DNA from: Burkholderia ubonensis subsp. mesacidophila
GTDB lineage: Bacteria > Pseudomonadota > Gammaproteobacteria > Burkholderiales > Burkholderiaceae
Assembly: GCF_002097715.1 (NCBI RefSeq)
Contig: NZ_CP020738.1
Location: 2,480,001 to 2,544,000 of the forward strand
DNA length: 64,000 bases
Direction: 5' to 3'
The notes below the pieces were generated by a model. The model saw nothing but the letters and a program-made list of their open reading frames with translations. It ran no database searches and was not told the DNA's origin. Within the stretch, counting starts at the first letter, position 1. Every line of letters starts with the position of its first letter. A program made the translations under genes and the position numbers. Shown piece by piece: positions 8,665-17,579 of the stretch.

Positions 8665-10017
8665 CTACTTCAGGAAAGTCATCTGCACCACCTTCACGAC
8701 GACCAGCGCAACCGCAATCAGCAGATAACCGCGCAGCACGCCCATCCAGACGCGCTTGGCCAGCGTCAGGTTCGGCGGCGGCAGTTCGTCGAGCGGCGGC
8801 ATCCGCCATGTGTCACGTGCGCCTTTCGGCCACGCCTGCACCGTGCTCGCGCCGTCCGACGACTCGCGGCGCAGCTTGCGAACGGCAACCGTCGCCGCAT
8901 AGCCGACGATGGCCAGCAGCGTGCCGCCTGCGAGCAGCTCGAGAATCGTTTCACCGGCCATGTCCGGATACAGCACCGACGCGGTCAGGATGATCGACAG
9001 CATCACGAGCACCCAGATGACCGCGCCGGTAAACAGGTTCAGCTTCTTCGAGTTGACCCACGGACCCAGCACCGCCCTGTCGTTGCAGAGCAGCAGCAGG
9101 AATACCGTCGCGCTCGGCAGCAGCACGCCGGCCAGCGTCTGCACGGCTTCGGTCAAGAGGCCGAGCGGGCTGCCGGGAATCAGCACGATGGCGGCGGCGG
9201 CGGCGATGATGCCGAAATACACCAGATAGAAGCCCTTCGCATCCGTCACGCTGCGATGCAGCGAATGGCGAATCCTGAACACGTCGCCGATCGCGTAAGC
9301 GGTCGACAGCGATACCGCGGCTGCGCCGATGACGGCCGCATCGAACAACGCAATGGCAAACAGCACGGCCGCCGTATGGCCCGCGTATTTGTCCAGCCCG
9401 GCGATGATGCCGCCGGCGTCGGTAAAGTTGCCGAACTCGGCCTTGCCCGCAAAGAGCTGTGCGCAGAACGCGATCATCGCCACGGCGCCGATCAGCACGA
9501 ACGCGATGCCGATCCACAGGTCGGCCTTCTCGTACTTCATGAAGCGCGGCGTGATGCGCTTGTCGACCACGTAGCTCTGCTGGAAAAACAGTTGCCACGG
9601 CGCCACCGTCGTCCCGACGATACCAATCACGAGCAGCATCACGTCGGAAAGCTTCGAGTGCGCGGGCCAGTTCGGGATGAAGAAATCCCGCGCCATCTGG
9701 CCGACCGGCGGGTGGATCGAGACCAGCACCGGCACCAGCAGCAGCATGGTCCACAGCAACGTGGTGCCATAATTCTGCCCGGCCTGCGTGTAGGTACCGA
9801 ACGCGCCTGCGTCGTTGTCGCCGACCATCACGATGAGGCCGGGGCCGAGAATCGCGAGCAGCGTCCGGAAGCGCGCCCACCAGCTGGTGCGTGGCGCGAC
9901 GTCGTGGTGGGCGATGGTGCCGAGCGCGCCCTTGATGTCGCCGAGATGCGCGTCGTCGAGGACTGCACTGCGTTCGCGCACAGTGTCGTGCGGCGAGATG
10001 TTTGCGGGTGAGAACAT
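8665..10017 (-). CDS. NRAMP-type transporter, apparently lacking TM3-5
   Basis: 450 aa inner-membrane protein related to NRAMP (SLC11) divalent-metal transporters. TM1 reads GDNDAGAFGTYTQAG, which aligns with the canonical DPGN...QAG motif but gives D69-A-G-A72. The TM6-like segment reads IGIVGTTVAPWQLFFQQS, where MPH is replaced by A139-P-W141. The metal-ligand Asn and Met are therefore absent. Only ~65 residues separate TM1 from TM6 (about 170 in typical NRAMPs): TM2 (LLWTMLLLVPVLV) runs straight into SIHPPVGQMARDF. The ATG at 10017 is preferred over one eight codons upstream. Substrate and activity cannot be inferred. Confidence 0.8.
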   Translation of the reverse strand: MFSPANISPHDTVRERSAVLDDAHLGDIKGALGTIAHHDVAPRTSWWARFRTLLAILGPGLIVMVGDNDAGAFGTYTQAGQNYGTTLLWTMLLLVPVLVSIHPPVGQMARDFFIPNWPAHSKLSDVMLLVIGIVGTTVAPWQLFFQQSYVVDKRITPRFMKYEKADLWIGIAFVLIGAVAMIAFCAQLFAGKAEFGNFTDAGGIIAGLDKYAGHTAAVLFAIALFDAAVIGAAAVSLSTAYAIGDVFRIRHSLHRSVTDAKGFYLVYFGIIAAAAAIVLIPGSPLGLLTEAVQTLAGVLLPSATVFLLLLCNDRAVLGPWVNSKKLNLFTGAVIWVLVMLSIILTASVLYPDMAGETILELLAGGTLLAIVGYAATVAVRKLRRESSDGASTVQAWPKGARDTWRMPPLDELPPPNLTLAKRVWMGVLRGYLLIAVALVVVKVVQMTFLK

Positions 10018-10138
10018 TTTCTCTGCTTCCCTGATGAGCAATTAGTAGAACGAAAATGTGCGCCAGCCGGCATGTGCAAGGGCGTGAGTCGTCGAACGAC
10101 GGGCGTCGTTTGCGCAGGCCGGAGCGGCGCGCCTGCGG

Positions 10139-10279
10139 TTACGAAACAAGGGCTTTGAGCTTGAGCCAGAAAGCGGCGATCCGGTGCGATTCGCGTGATT
10201 TCAGCGACAGCATCGCGGCGTAGCTGGCGCGCGATTCGTCGATATGCGGCAGGTTCGATAGAAGAAGGCCGAAATTCAT
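10139..10279 (-). CDS. 46-codon small ORF upstream of the NRAMP-type gene
   Basis: Encodes 46 aa starting MNFGLLLSNLPHIDES and ending AAFWLKLKALVS. It has a good ribosome-binding site (CACGGAGAAAATC before the ATG at 10279). The composition is protein-like: an amphipathic N-terminus, then a basic middle (LKSRESHR) and a hydrophobic end. It lies 121 bp before the transporter start on the same strand, so it could be a leader or regulatory peptide or an independent small protein. No family recognised. Confidence 0.5.
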   Translation of the reverse strand: MNFGLLLSNLPHIDESRASYAAMLSLKSRESHRIAAFWLKLKALVS

Positions 10280-11099
10280 GATTTTCTCCGTGCGTCCGGC
10301 TTGACGCGCTATTGCGAAAAGCCAGCAGACACGGAGACCGGGCGCATCATGGGCGCGGCGACAGAGGTCTACTCACTTTTCTCGATCAATGATGAAAGCA
10401 GAGGTGAGCGGCATAAGGGATAACTGTCAGTGCCCGGCATTTCGGCTCCTTATCAACGGTGGTTGCGCACGATTGCTACGTACGCGTTTATCCACGCGCC
10501 CAGGAACGAATCGTCCAGGCGCGAACGAGCGTGGCCGCGCGTTGATGCTCGCGACGCAATGCCATGCGGAACGCACGCAAACGCGCGCGCCCATATGGCG
10601 CTAATCAACAAGGTGCACGGAGGTACTGCCGGGCGCGCACCGTCTGCCTGATGGCAAGACGGCGGCTGGGAAAAAGGAGCGCGGACGTCCTGCCGATCAG
10701 GCAGCGAAACTGGTCGAAGGTCTACAACTACAACTGTCCAAGGTATCAGCCCCTTTTGTGACGACTTTTAAATTCTAGGCGTCATGAGAACGCGAAGTCA
10801 ACACGATTCGCTAAGCATAACCAAGGTATTTTCAATACATCCTTTCGTCAGCATTGTGTCCTTTCAAATCCCCCCTTTCAGATTCGCAACGACGAAACAC
10901 AAATGAAAGAAATGCAGGCGGAAACGCAAATCATGCACATCGACGCAACGATTTTCCTGAACATTCAGCATCCGGTTTCATTTATGCGATTTTTACTTGC
11001 GCTTTGAAGCGCACCGCGGCCAGGTCAACTGGAAGCGCGACGAGATCGTTGATGGAGAGTGTGATCTCAACGACGCCCCCTTCCCTTCGAGGATCCACG
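10280..11099. other. Long intergenic region between divergent genes
   Basis: About 820 bp between the small ORF (minus) and the creatininase gene (plus), with no convincing gene. The minus strand 10300-10400 could fold: GAGTAGACC followed by GCGCCC...GCGCCCGGTCTCC suggests a structured leader for the NRAMP-type gene. From about 10740 to 11000 the base composition turns AT-rich, as expected for a promoter. A 34-codon ORF (10903-11007, plus strand) lies there, but I cannot tell whether it is translated. Confidence 0.4.
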
Positions 11100-11912
11100 A
11101 TGAAACGCCCGCCACGCGCTGCTTTCGCATCCGTCGTTTTCGCCATCGCTCAAGCCGCCATGGCGCAGGCGCCGGCAACGGTGCAGCTGGAGGACATGAC
11201 CTGGACCGAACTGCGCGACAACGTACACGCGGGCAAGACCACGATCCTCGTCCCGATCGGCGGGACCGAGCAAAGCGGACCGTATGTCGCGCTCGGCAAG
11301 CACAACGCGCGGGTCAAGGCGCTGTCCGAACGCATCGCGGCCGGCCTCGGCAATGCCATCGTCGCGCCGGTCATCGCCTACGTGCCCGAGGGCAGCTACG
11401 CGCCGCCGACCTCTCACATGCGCTTCCCGGGCACGATCACCGTGCCCGACGACGCATTCGAAAAAACGCTCGAGTCCGCGGCCAACGGCTTCAGGATTCA
11501 CGGTTTCCGGAACATCGTCTTTCTCGGCGATCACGGCGGCTACCAGAACGACATCCGGCAGGCGGTTGCCCGGCTCAACAAATCCTGGGCCGGCTCCGGC
11601 GCGCGCGCGTTCGCGCCGCCCGAGTACTACGCCGCCAGCTCCGACGGCTATGCGCAGATCCTGCGCCAGCACGGCGTGCCGGACGCCGATATCGGCACCC
11701 ACGCGGGGCTCGCCGACACGTCGCTGCTGCTGGCGGTCGCCCCGCAGATGGTGAGGCTCGACAGGCTGCGCGGCGCGCCGAAACCCGGCGCGGCCGATGG
11801 CGTCTACGGAGGCGATCCGCGTCACGCCAGTGTCGAGCTCGGCCGGCTGGGCACCGATGCGATCGTGTCGCGCACGATCGATGCCATCAGGAAGGACATC
11901 GCTGGCCGCTGA
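11100..11912 (+). CDS. Exported creatininase-family protein
   Basis: 270 aa from the ATG at 11100, which has GAGGA 6 nt upstream and begins a Sec signal peptide ending near AMAQA. The mature part has the creatininase fold signatures: LVPIGGTEQSGPYVALGKHN, YVPEGSY, HMRFPGTI, FLGDHGG. Family members are metal-dependent amidohydrolases. Typical members have EQHGPH or EQNGPH and GHGGN, so the residues here (EQSGPY, GDHGG) suggest one or more metal ligands are changed. It is exported, so it acts in the periplasm. The next gene starts 46 bp downstream on the same strand, so they probably form one operon. Confidence 0.82.
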   Translation: MKRPPRAAFASVVFAIAQAAMAQAPATVQLEDMTWTELRDNVHAGKTTILVPIGGTEQSGPYVALGKHNARVKALSERIAAGLGNAIVAPVIAYVPEGSYAPPTSHMRFPGTITVPDDAFEKTLESAANGFRIHGFRNIVFLGDHGGYQNDIRQAVARLNKSWAGSGARAFAPPEYYAASSDGYAQILRQHGVPDADIGTHAGLADTSLLLAVAPQMVRLDRLRGAPKPGAADGVYGGDPRHASVELGRLGTDAIVSRTIDAIRKDIAGR

Positions 11913-11958
11913 CGCACGCGGCCCCAGTCTTCTCATCCAACCGCTCACGGACCTTGTC

Positions 11959-13137
11959 ATGCAAGCGTGCTCCCGCCGCCCCATCCGCTTCTCCCGTCTC
12001 GCGATCTTCATGGCCGCCGCGCTCGCCGGGTTCGACGCCGGCGGCGCGCTTGCCGCGCCCGCCGTCACGACCGTGCCCGGCATGCCGCCCGTGTCGAACC
12101 CGGCCAATCTTTACGACGACACGCAATCGGGCCACATGAGCACCGCCGTGGCGGGCGCGCTGCCGCGCGTCTACGTGCCGAACCTGCGCTCGAACGACAT
12201 CTACGTGATCGATCCGGCCACGTTCAAGGTCGTCGACCGATTCCCCGTCGGCCGCAGTCCGCAGCACGTCGTGCCATCGTGGGACCTGCGCACGCTATGG
12301 GTCGCCAACAACGCCGAAGGCCGTACCGACGGCAGCCTGACGCCGATCGATCCGAAATCGGGCAAGCCCGGCAAGGAAGTCACGGTGGACGACCCGTACA
12401 ACATGTATTTCACCCCCGACGGCAAGGAAGCGATCGTCGTGGCCGAAGCGCATGCGCGGCTCGACTTCCGCGATCCGCACACGATGGCGCTCAAGTCGAG
12501 CCTCGACGTCCCGCAATGCAAGGGCATCAACCACGCCGACTTTTCCATCGACGGCAGGTACGCGATCTTCACGTGCGAGTTCGGCGGCAAGCTGGCCAGG
12601 ATCGATCTCGTAAACCGCCAGGTGACCGGCTACCTGGAACTCGACAAGAAGGGCATGCCGCAGGACATCCGCGTGTCGCCGGACGGCAAGGTGTTCTACG
12701 TCGCCGACATGATGGCCGACGGCGTGTACCTCGTCGACGGCGACCGCTTCACGAAGACGGGCTTCATCAGGACGGGCGTCGGCGCGCACGGGCTGTATCC
12801 GAGCCGCGACGGCACGAAGCTCTACGTGGCCAATCGCGGCTCCAACCTCGTCCACGGGACGCGCCGCGGCAAGGGGAGCGTGTCGGTGCTCGACTTCGCG
12901 ACGCGCAGCGTGCTCGCGACCTGGCCGATTCCGGGCGGCGGCAGCCCCGACATGGGCAACGTCAGCGCGGACGGCAAGACGCTGTGGCTGTCCGGCCGCT
13001 TCGACGACGTGGTCTATGCGATCGACACCACGAGCGGAACGGTCAGGTCGATTCCCGTCGGCATGGAGCCGCACGGCCTGGCGGTCTGGCCGCAACCCGG
13101 ACGCTTTTCGCTCGGCCACACGGGGAACATGCGTTGA
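11959..13137 (+). CDS. Exported YVTN-type beta-propeller protein
   Basis: 392 aa. The signal peptide (FMAAALAGFDAGGALA) is followed by repeated propeller blades of the YVTN/cytochrome-cd1-like kind: RVYVPNLRSNDIYVIDPATF, KLYVANRGS, VSVLDFATRSV, TLWLSGRFDDVVYAID. Such periplasmic seven-bladed propellers bind partners or cofactors and are common near quinoprotein or metal systems. The start at 11959 is set by the signal peptide; the frame runs upstream into the previous gene. It follows the creatininase gene and precedes the bufferin precursor by 132 bp, suggesting a functional group. Confidence 0.82.
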   Translation: MQACSRRPIRFSRLAIFMAAALAGFDAGGALAAPAVTTVPGMPPVSNPANLYDDTQSGHMSTAVAGALPRVYVPNLRSNDIYVIDPATFKVVDRFPVGRSPQHVVPSWDLRTLWVANNAEGRTDGSLTPIDPKSGKPGKEVTVDDPYNMYFTPDGKEAIVVAEAHARLDFRDPHTMALKSSLDVPQCKGINHADFSIDGRYAIFTCEFGGKLARIDLVNRQVTGYLELDKKGMPQDIRVSPDGKVFYVADMMADGVYLVDGDRFTKTGFIRTGVGAHGLYPSRDGTKLYVANRGSNLVHGTRRGKGSVSVLDFATRSVLATWPIPGGGSPDMGNVSADGKTLWLSGRFDDVVYAIDTTSGTVRSIPVGMEPHGLAVWPQPGRFSLGHTGNMR

Positions 13138-13269
13138 CGGAAGACCGTGCCGCCGGTTGCAGGACAGCGGCCGGGCCAACGCCTCCGCCCGCACACACGC
13201 GGCACGAGACGTTGCGGCATACTCGTGGCACGATCCGCGAAGCCTGTTCGCTACACGGGAGAAACCACG

Positions 13270-13533
13270 ATGAATTCGAATCTCAGCCGGCGAACGCTGC
13301 TTGCCTTCGCGCTCGCCGGCGTTGCCGCGGCGGCCGCCGCCCCCGCGCGGGCCGAAGACACGGTGCGGTGTTTCGGCATCGCGAAGGCTGGCCAGAACGA
13401 CTGCGCAAGCAAGACCGGTGTGCACGACTGCGCGGGCGAGGCCCGGGTCGACAACGACAAGGGCGACGTCAAGAACGTCCCGAAAGGCACCTGCGTAAGA
13501 ACGGGCGGCACGACCGGCGCCTGGTTTGCGTGA
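13270..13533 (+). CDS. DUF2282/BufA1-type bufferin precursor (orphan)
   Basis: 87 aa: signal peptide ending APARA, then a mature region with the DUF2282 pattern [26 protein letters not shown] and [11 protein letters not shown]. The four conserved cysteines are C34, C45, C54 and C75. DUF2282 proteins are precursors of bufferins, copper-buffering peptides whose cysteines are normally modified by a DUF692 (MNIO) enzyme, BufB, with BufC. No bufB- or bufC-like gene lies in this window. Its same-strand neighbours are the propeller and creatininase genes. The start has GGGAG about 8 nt upstream. Confidence 0.8.
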   Translation: MNSNLSRRTLLAFALAGVAAAAAAPARAEDTVRCFGIAKAGQNDCASKTGVHDCAGEARVDNDKGDVKNVPKGTCVRTGGTTGAWFA

Positions 13534-13608
13534 CGACGGCACGCTGATCGTCGCGCGTCCACGCGCGCGGCACCTGCCGGCCCGCCCCAACGCGCCCACC
13601 CGGTCCGC

Positions 13609-14559
13609 TCAGCCGGCCTGCCGCGCGCCCGATCGGCGGCCACCATCGACAATTGCGCTTGCCCTTCCCGCCGCGTCCACCAGATGATCGATGAATGCCC
13701 GCACCGTCGCGGGCAGGTGCCTGCGCTGCGGATAGGCGACATACAGCTCCAGCGGCGCGGCCGGCTTGTCGAGCGCGATCGGCACCAGCTCCCCGCGCTC
13801 GATCAGGTCGCGGCACGCGGCCTCGACGACGATCGCAAAGCCGACGCCGCGCAGCGCGGCCGCCACCGCAAGCGTGCCGCTGTCGACACGCAGCCGCTCC
13901 TGCACACGCAGGGTGATCACGCGCCCGCCCGCGCCCAGGAAACGCCACGGCCGACCGTCCAGCGCGCCGACGGTCGTGATGCACGGCAACGCCTCGAGCG
14001 ACTCGATGCGTTCCGGACAGCCATGCGCATCGATCACCGACGGCGCCGCGACGACCACGCTCGGCCAGCTCAGCATCGGCTTCACGACGCATGAACTGTC
14101 CGGCAACGCCCCGCGGCCGACGATGACCGCCAGATCGAGATCCTCGAGCCCCGTCTCGAGCCCGGCGAGACTCGTCGAGCAGCGCAGGTCCACGGCCGGG
14201 TGACGGCACGCGAAATCGGCCACGGCCGCACCGAACAGTTGCGGGCCGACCTCGCTCGGCAGGCTCACGCGCAGCCGGCCCTGCAGGCTGGTCTGCTCGG
14301 ACGCCAGTTCGTCGAGGGTTTCGTCGAGCGCATCGAGCATCGGCCAGCATCGCTCGAACAGCAGCCGGCCCGCGTCGGTCAACGTCAGGCGGCGCGCGTG
14401 CCGCTCGATCAGGCGCGTCTGCAGGCTCGCCTCCAGTTGCGCGACATGCCGGCTCACGTTGGAAGTCGGGATCTGCAATTCCCGCCCGGCCGCGGTGAAG
14501 CTGCCTTTCGCCGCCACCGTCGCAAAGACCCGAACCGCATTGAGATTCATCCGCGCCAT
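13609..14559 (-). CDS. LysR-family transcriptional regulator
   Basis: 316 aa, normal LysR length. The N-terminal winged helix-turn-helix is clear (NAVRVFATVAAKGSFTAAGR, TSNVSRHVAQLEASLQTRL), followed by a two-lobed effector domain beginning GRLRVSLPSEVG. It is transcribed divergently from the MFS transporter gene, with 110 bp between them. By the usual LysR logic it probably regulates that transporter from the shared intergenic region. The inducer is unknown. The sequence resembles the large group of AaeR/DsdC-like Burkholderia regulators without pointing to one. Confidence 0.92.
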   Translation of the reverse strand: MARMNLNAVRVFATVAAKGSFTAAGRELQIPTSNVSRHVAQLEASLQTRLIERHARRLTLTDAGRLLFERCWPMLDALDETLDELASEQTSLQGRLRVSLPSEVGPQLFGAAVADFACRHPAVDLRCSTSLAGLETGLEDLDLAVIVGRGALPDSSCVVKPMLSWPSVVVAAPSVIDAHGCPERIESLEALPCITTVGALDGRPWRFLGAGGRVITLRVQERLRVDSGTLAVAAALRGVGFAIVVEAACRDLIERGELVPIALDKPAAPLELYVAYPQRRHLPATVRAFIDHLVDAAGRASAIVDGGRRSGARQAG

Positions 14560-14669
14560 TCGAGCGTTCTCCTTTTGATCATCGCGTGTTCCATTTCAGC
14601 GACTAGGCGACGCGCCCCGCCTGAGGCGACCATCGCGGCTTTGCGTACGAGAAAGCACGAGAGAAGCCC

Positions 14670-15851
14670 ATGGCCGCACCGAATCCGTCAACCGGACAGC
14701 ACCGTCCGCCCCCTTCCGCACGCGGTATCGCCGTCGTCGTCGCGGCGATCCAGTTCACCAACGCGCTCGAGTACATGGCCGTCAGCCCGCTGTTCCGGCG
14801 GATGGCGCCCGACTTCGGCGTACCCGACTCGTACGCGGGCTATGTCACGGGCGTCTATACGCTGACGGCGATCCTGTCGGGGCTCGCCGCGTATTTCCGG
14901 TTGAACCGCCATGATCCGCGACGCACGCTGATCGTCACGCTGTCGACGCTCGCCGCGACGACGCTCGCCATCGCCGAAACGCACAGCTTCGCATGGCTGC
15001 TCGTGCTGCGCGCGCTGGCCGGCATCGCCGGCGGCATCACGATGGGCTGCGGGCTCGGCGTGTTGCTGGCCTGCGCATCCGCCGCCGAGCGGCCGCGCCT
15101 GCTCGCGACGGTCATCGCGTCGTTTTCGCTCGTCAGCATCGTCGGCATCCCGATGGTGCTGCATACGGCCGAACGAGTCGGCTGGCCTGCGGCGTTCCGG
15201 CTGATCGCCGCATGCTGCGCCGGCTGCGCGCTCGTCGCGGCGACGCGGATACCCGCGATCGCGCCGCCGGCCGTCCGGCCGCGCGCGCTCGACCTCGACG
15301 CCGGGACGGTCCTGCATGCCGCCGCGAACGCCGTCTCGCAATTGCCGTCGCTGCTGATCGTGCCCGTGCTGGCGCCGCTGCTCGCGCTGCTTTCCGCCGA
15401 TCCGGGCAGCCTGCCGCGGCTCTTCTTCGCGGGCGGCGTCGCCGGCTTCGTCGCATCGCACGCGGCCGGCCGCCTCGCGCGCCGGCTCGGCGAACGGCGG
15501 CTCGCGTGGCTCGCGACGGCCGGCATGGTGATCGATATCGCGCTGCTGATGGGCGACGCGATCGGCGCCCAGGGCTTCATGATCGTGTTCATGGCGTCGA
15601 CCTATGTGCGCCTCGTCGCGACCTCCAGCGTGAGCGCGGCGTTTCCCGCGCCGGAGCGCCGCGCCGGTTTCGGCGCGCTGCAAACGGCGGCGACGCATCT
15701 CGGCACGACCGTCGCGTTCGCGCTCAGCGCGTGGCTGCTCGGCGGCCGCACGGTCACGCTCGCCGGCATCGCGCCGCTTCTGTGGGCCAGCCTGATCGGC
15801 TCGCTGGCGTTGCCGGCCTATCTCCGCTTGCTGCGTGGCGGGCACGCGTGA
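14670..15851 (+). CDS. MFS transporter
   Basis: 393 aa inner-membrane protein with about twelve hydrophobic segments. The N-terminal half has the MFS layout (FTNALEYMAVSPLFRRMAPDFGV in TM1, GYVTGVYTLTAILSGLAAYF in TM2, RALAGIAGGITMGCGLGVLL around TM4-5). The second half matches (MIVFMASTYVRLVATSSVSAAF). It is likely an exporter of a small molecule, perhaps sugar-efflux or drug-type. The divergent LysR gene is its probable regulator. Substrate cannot be read from sequence. Confidence 0.9.
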   Translation: MAAPNPSTGQHRPPPSARGIAVVVAAIQFTNALEYMAVSPLFRRMAPDFGVPDSYAGYVTGVYTLTAILSGLAAYFRLNRHDPRRTLIVTLSTLAATTLAIAETHSFAWLLVLRALAGIAGGITMGCGLGVLLACASAAERPRLLATVIASFSLVSIVGIPMVLHTAERVGWPAAFRLIAACCAGCALVAATRIPAIAPPAVRPRALDLDAGTVLHAAANAVSQLPSLLIVPVLAPLLALLSADPGSLPRLFFAGGVAGFVASHAAGRLARRLGERRLAWLATAGMVIDIALLMGDAIGAQGFMIVFMASTYVRLVATSSVSAAFPAPERRAGFGALQTAATHLGTTVAFALSAWLLGGRTVTLAGIAPLLWASLIGSLALPAYLRLLRGGHA

Positions 15852-16009
15852 AGGCGCACGGCGGCGACGCGGCAGGCGGCGCCGATTCGACGGCTCCGGC
15901 GCCGGGTCGCAGGCCGAAGCCCGTCCCGACGGCCTCGCCGACTGTACCTTTCCTCCGCCGAAATCGAGGTCGATAATGATGCTGTTCCTGACCAGCCAGG
16001 AGAGACGCC

Positions 16010-17548
16010 ATGACCGAGCGCGCTCCGTCCCCCGACGACCCCGATCTTGCCCAGGGCGTGCCGTTGGCCGATGTTCCCGAAGGCGGCATGATCGCGGGCC
16101 ATGTCGGCGATGAACCGGTGCTGCTCGTGAGGCAGGCGAACGCATGCTTCGCGGTCGGCGCAACCTGCACGCATTACGGCGCCCCGCTCGCCGACGGCCT
16201 GCTGGTCGGCGACACGCTCCGCTGCCCGTGGCATCACGCGTGCTTCAGCGTTCGCACCGGCGAGGTGCTCGGCGCGCCGGCGCTGACCGACCTGACATGC
16301 TGGCGCGTCGAGCAGCAGGACGGCAAGGTGTTCGTGCGCGACGCGCTGCCGGCGGGGCCGGCGCCAATCCCGTCAACGGCGTCGGCCGCGGCGCACCCCG
16401 AATCGGTGGTGATCGTCGGCGGCGGCGCGGCCGGCAACGCGGCGGCCAGCACGTTGCGGCGGCAAGGCTATCAGGGCCCCATTACGCTGCTGAGTGCCGA
16501 TCGCGCGTTGCCGTACGACCGGCCGAACCTGTCGAAAGACTATCTCGCCGGCACCGCGCAGCCCGACTGGCTGCCGCTGCATCCTCCGACGTTCTATGCG
16601 GATCACGACATCTCCGTGCACTGCGGCATGCGCGCGGTCAGTCTCGAGCCCGGCCGGAAATCCCTCACGTTATCGGACGGCAGCGAGGTCGACTACGGCG
16701 CGTTGCTGCTCGCCACCGGCGCCGAACCGGTGCACCTCACGGTCCCCGGCGCCACGCTGGCGCACGTCGCGGTGCTCCGTACGCTGGCCGACTGCAATGC
16801 GCTGATCGCGCAGGTTGGCGCTGCACGCCGATGCGTGGTGGTGGGCGCGAGCTTCATCGGGCTCGAAGTCGCGGCTGCGTTGCGCACGCGCGGGCTCGAC
16901 GTGCAGGTGGTCGCCCCCGAAGCGCGTCCGATGGAGCGGATCCTCGGCGCGGCGCTCGGCGACATGGTCAGGGCGCTGCACGAAGCGCACGGCGTCGTGT
17001 TCCATCTGGGGGCGACAGTCGCCGCGATAGAAGTGGATCGCGTGACCTTGTCGACCGGCGTCGCGCTGCCCGCCGACCTGGTCGTCGTCGGAATCGGCGT
17101 GCGCCCCGACCTCGCACTCGCCGAGGATGCCGGCCTCGCGACGGATCGCGGCGTGACGGTCGACGCCTTTCTGCAGACGAGCGCACCGGGCGTCTACGCG
17201 GCGGGCGACATCGCGCGCTGGCCGGACCCGCGAACCGGCGAGCGCATCCGCGTCGAACACTGGGTGGTCGCCGAGCGCCAGGGCGCGACGGCCGCGCGGA
17301 ACATCCTCGGCGAGCGGCAGCGCTTCGCGGCGGTGCCGTTCTTCTGGAGCCAGCACTACGACGTGGCGATCAACTACGTCGGCCACGCGGAGCACTGGGA
17401 TCGCATCGACGTCGACGGCGATCCGGCCGCGCACGATTGCACGGTCACCTACTGGCGCGACGGCCAGCAGCTTGCGGTTGCCACCGTCGGGCGCGACCGG
17501 GCGAGTCTCGAAGCGGAAGCCGCGTTCGAGCAAGCGACGCCGGCATGA
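16010..17548 (+). CDS. Rieske-FAD oxidoreductase (AIFM3-like)
   Basis: 512 aa. Residues ~10-110 are a Rieske [2Fe-2S] domain with CTH...CPWHH (C53, H55, C72, H75 as cluster ligands). From ~130 a pyridine-nucleotide-disulphide-type reductase follows: FAD site VVIVGGGAAGNAAASTLRR, NAD site CVVVGASFIGLEVAAALR, and FAD-binding GVYAAGDIAR. This arrangement matches AIFM3-like and ferredoxin-reductase-like proteins that carry their own Rieske domain. It is soluble and probably passes electrons from NAD(P)H to an unknown acceptor. A DUF2945-type remnant and a DUF488 gene follow closely on the same strand. Confidence 0.92.
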   Translation: MTERAPSPDDPDLAQGVPLADVPEGGMIAGHVGDEPVLLVRQANACFAVGATCTHYGAPLADGLLVGDTLRCPWHHACFSVRTGEVLGAPALTDLTCWRVEQQDGKVFVRDALPAGPAPIPSTASAAAHPESVVIVGGGAAGNAAASTLRRQGYQGPITLLSADRALPYDRPNLSKDYLAGTAQPDWLPLHPPTFYADHDISVHCGMRAVSLEPGRKSLTLSDGSEVDYGALLLATGAEPVHLTVPGATLAHVAVLRTLADCNALIAQVGAARRCVVVGASFIGLEVAAALRTRGLDVQVVAPEARPMERILGAALGDMVRALHEAHGVVFHLGATVAAIEVDRVTLSTGVALPADLVVVGIGVRPDLALAEDAGLATDRGVTVDAFLQTSAPGVYAAGDIARWPDPRTGERIRVEHWVVAERQGATAARNILGERQRFAAVPFFWSQHYDVAINYVGHAEHWDRIDVDGDPAAHDCTVTYWRDGQQLAVATVGRDRASLEAEAAFEQATPA

Positions 17549-17579
17549 TGGCGATACGCACGACAGGAGGACGCTCACG

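Noticed and set aside
10300..10400. Firm call of a yybP-ykoY manganese riboswitch
   Set aside because: Only a few bases resemble the motif, and I could not derive the full conserved fold by eye. It is kept as a candidate to be checked.
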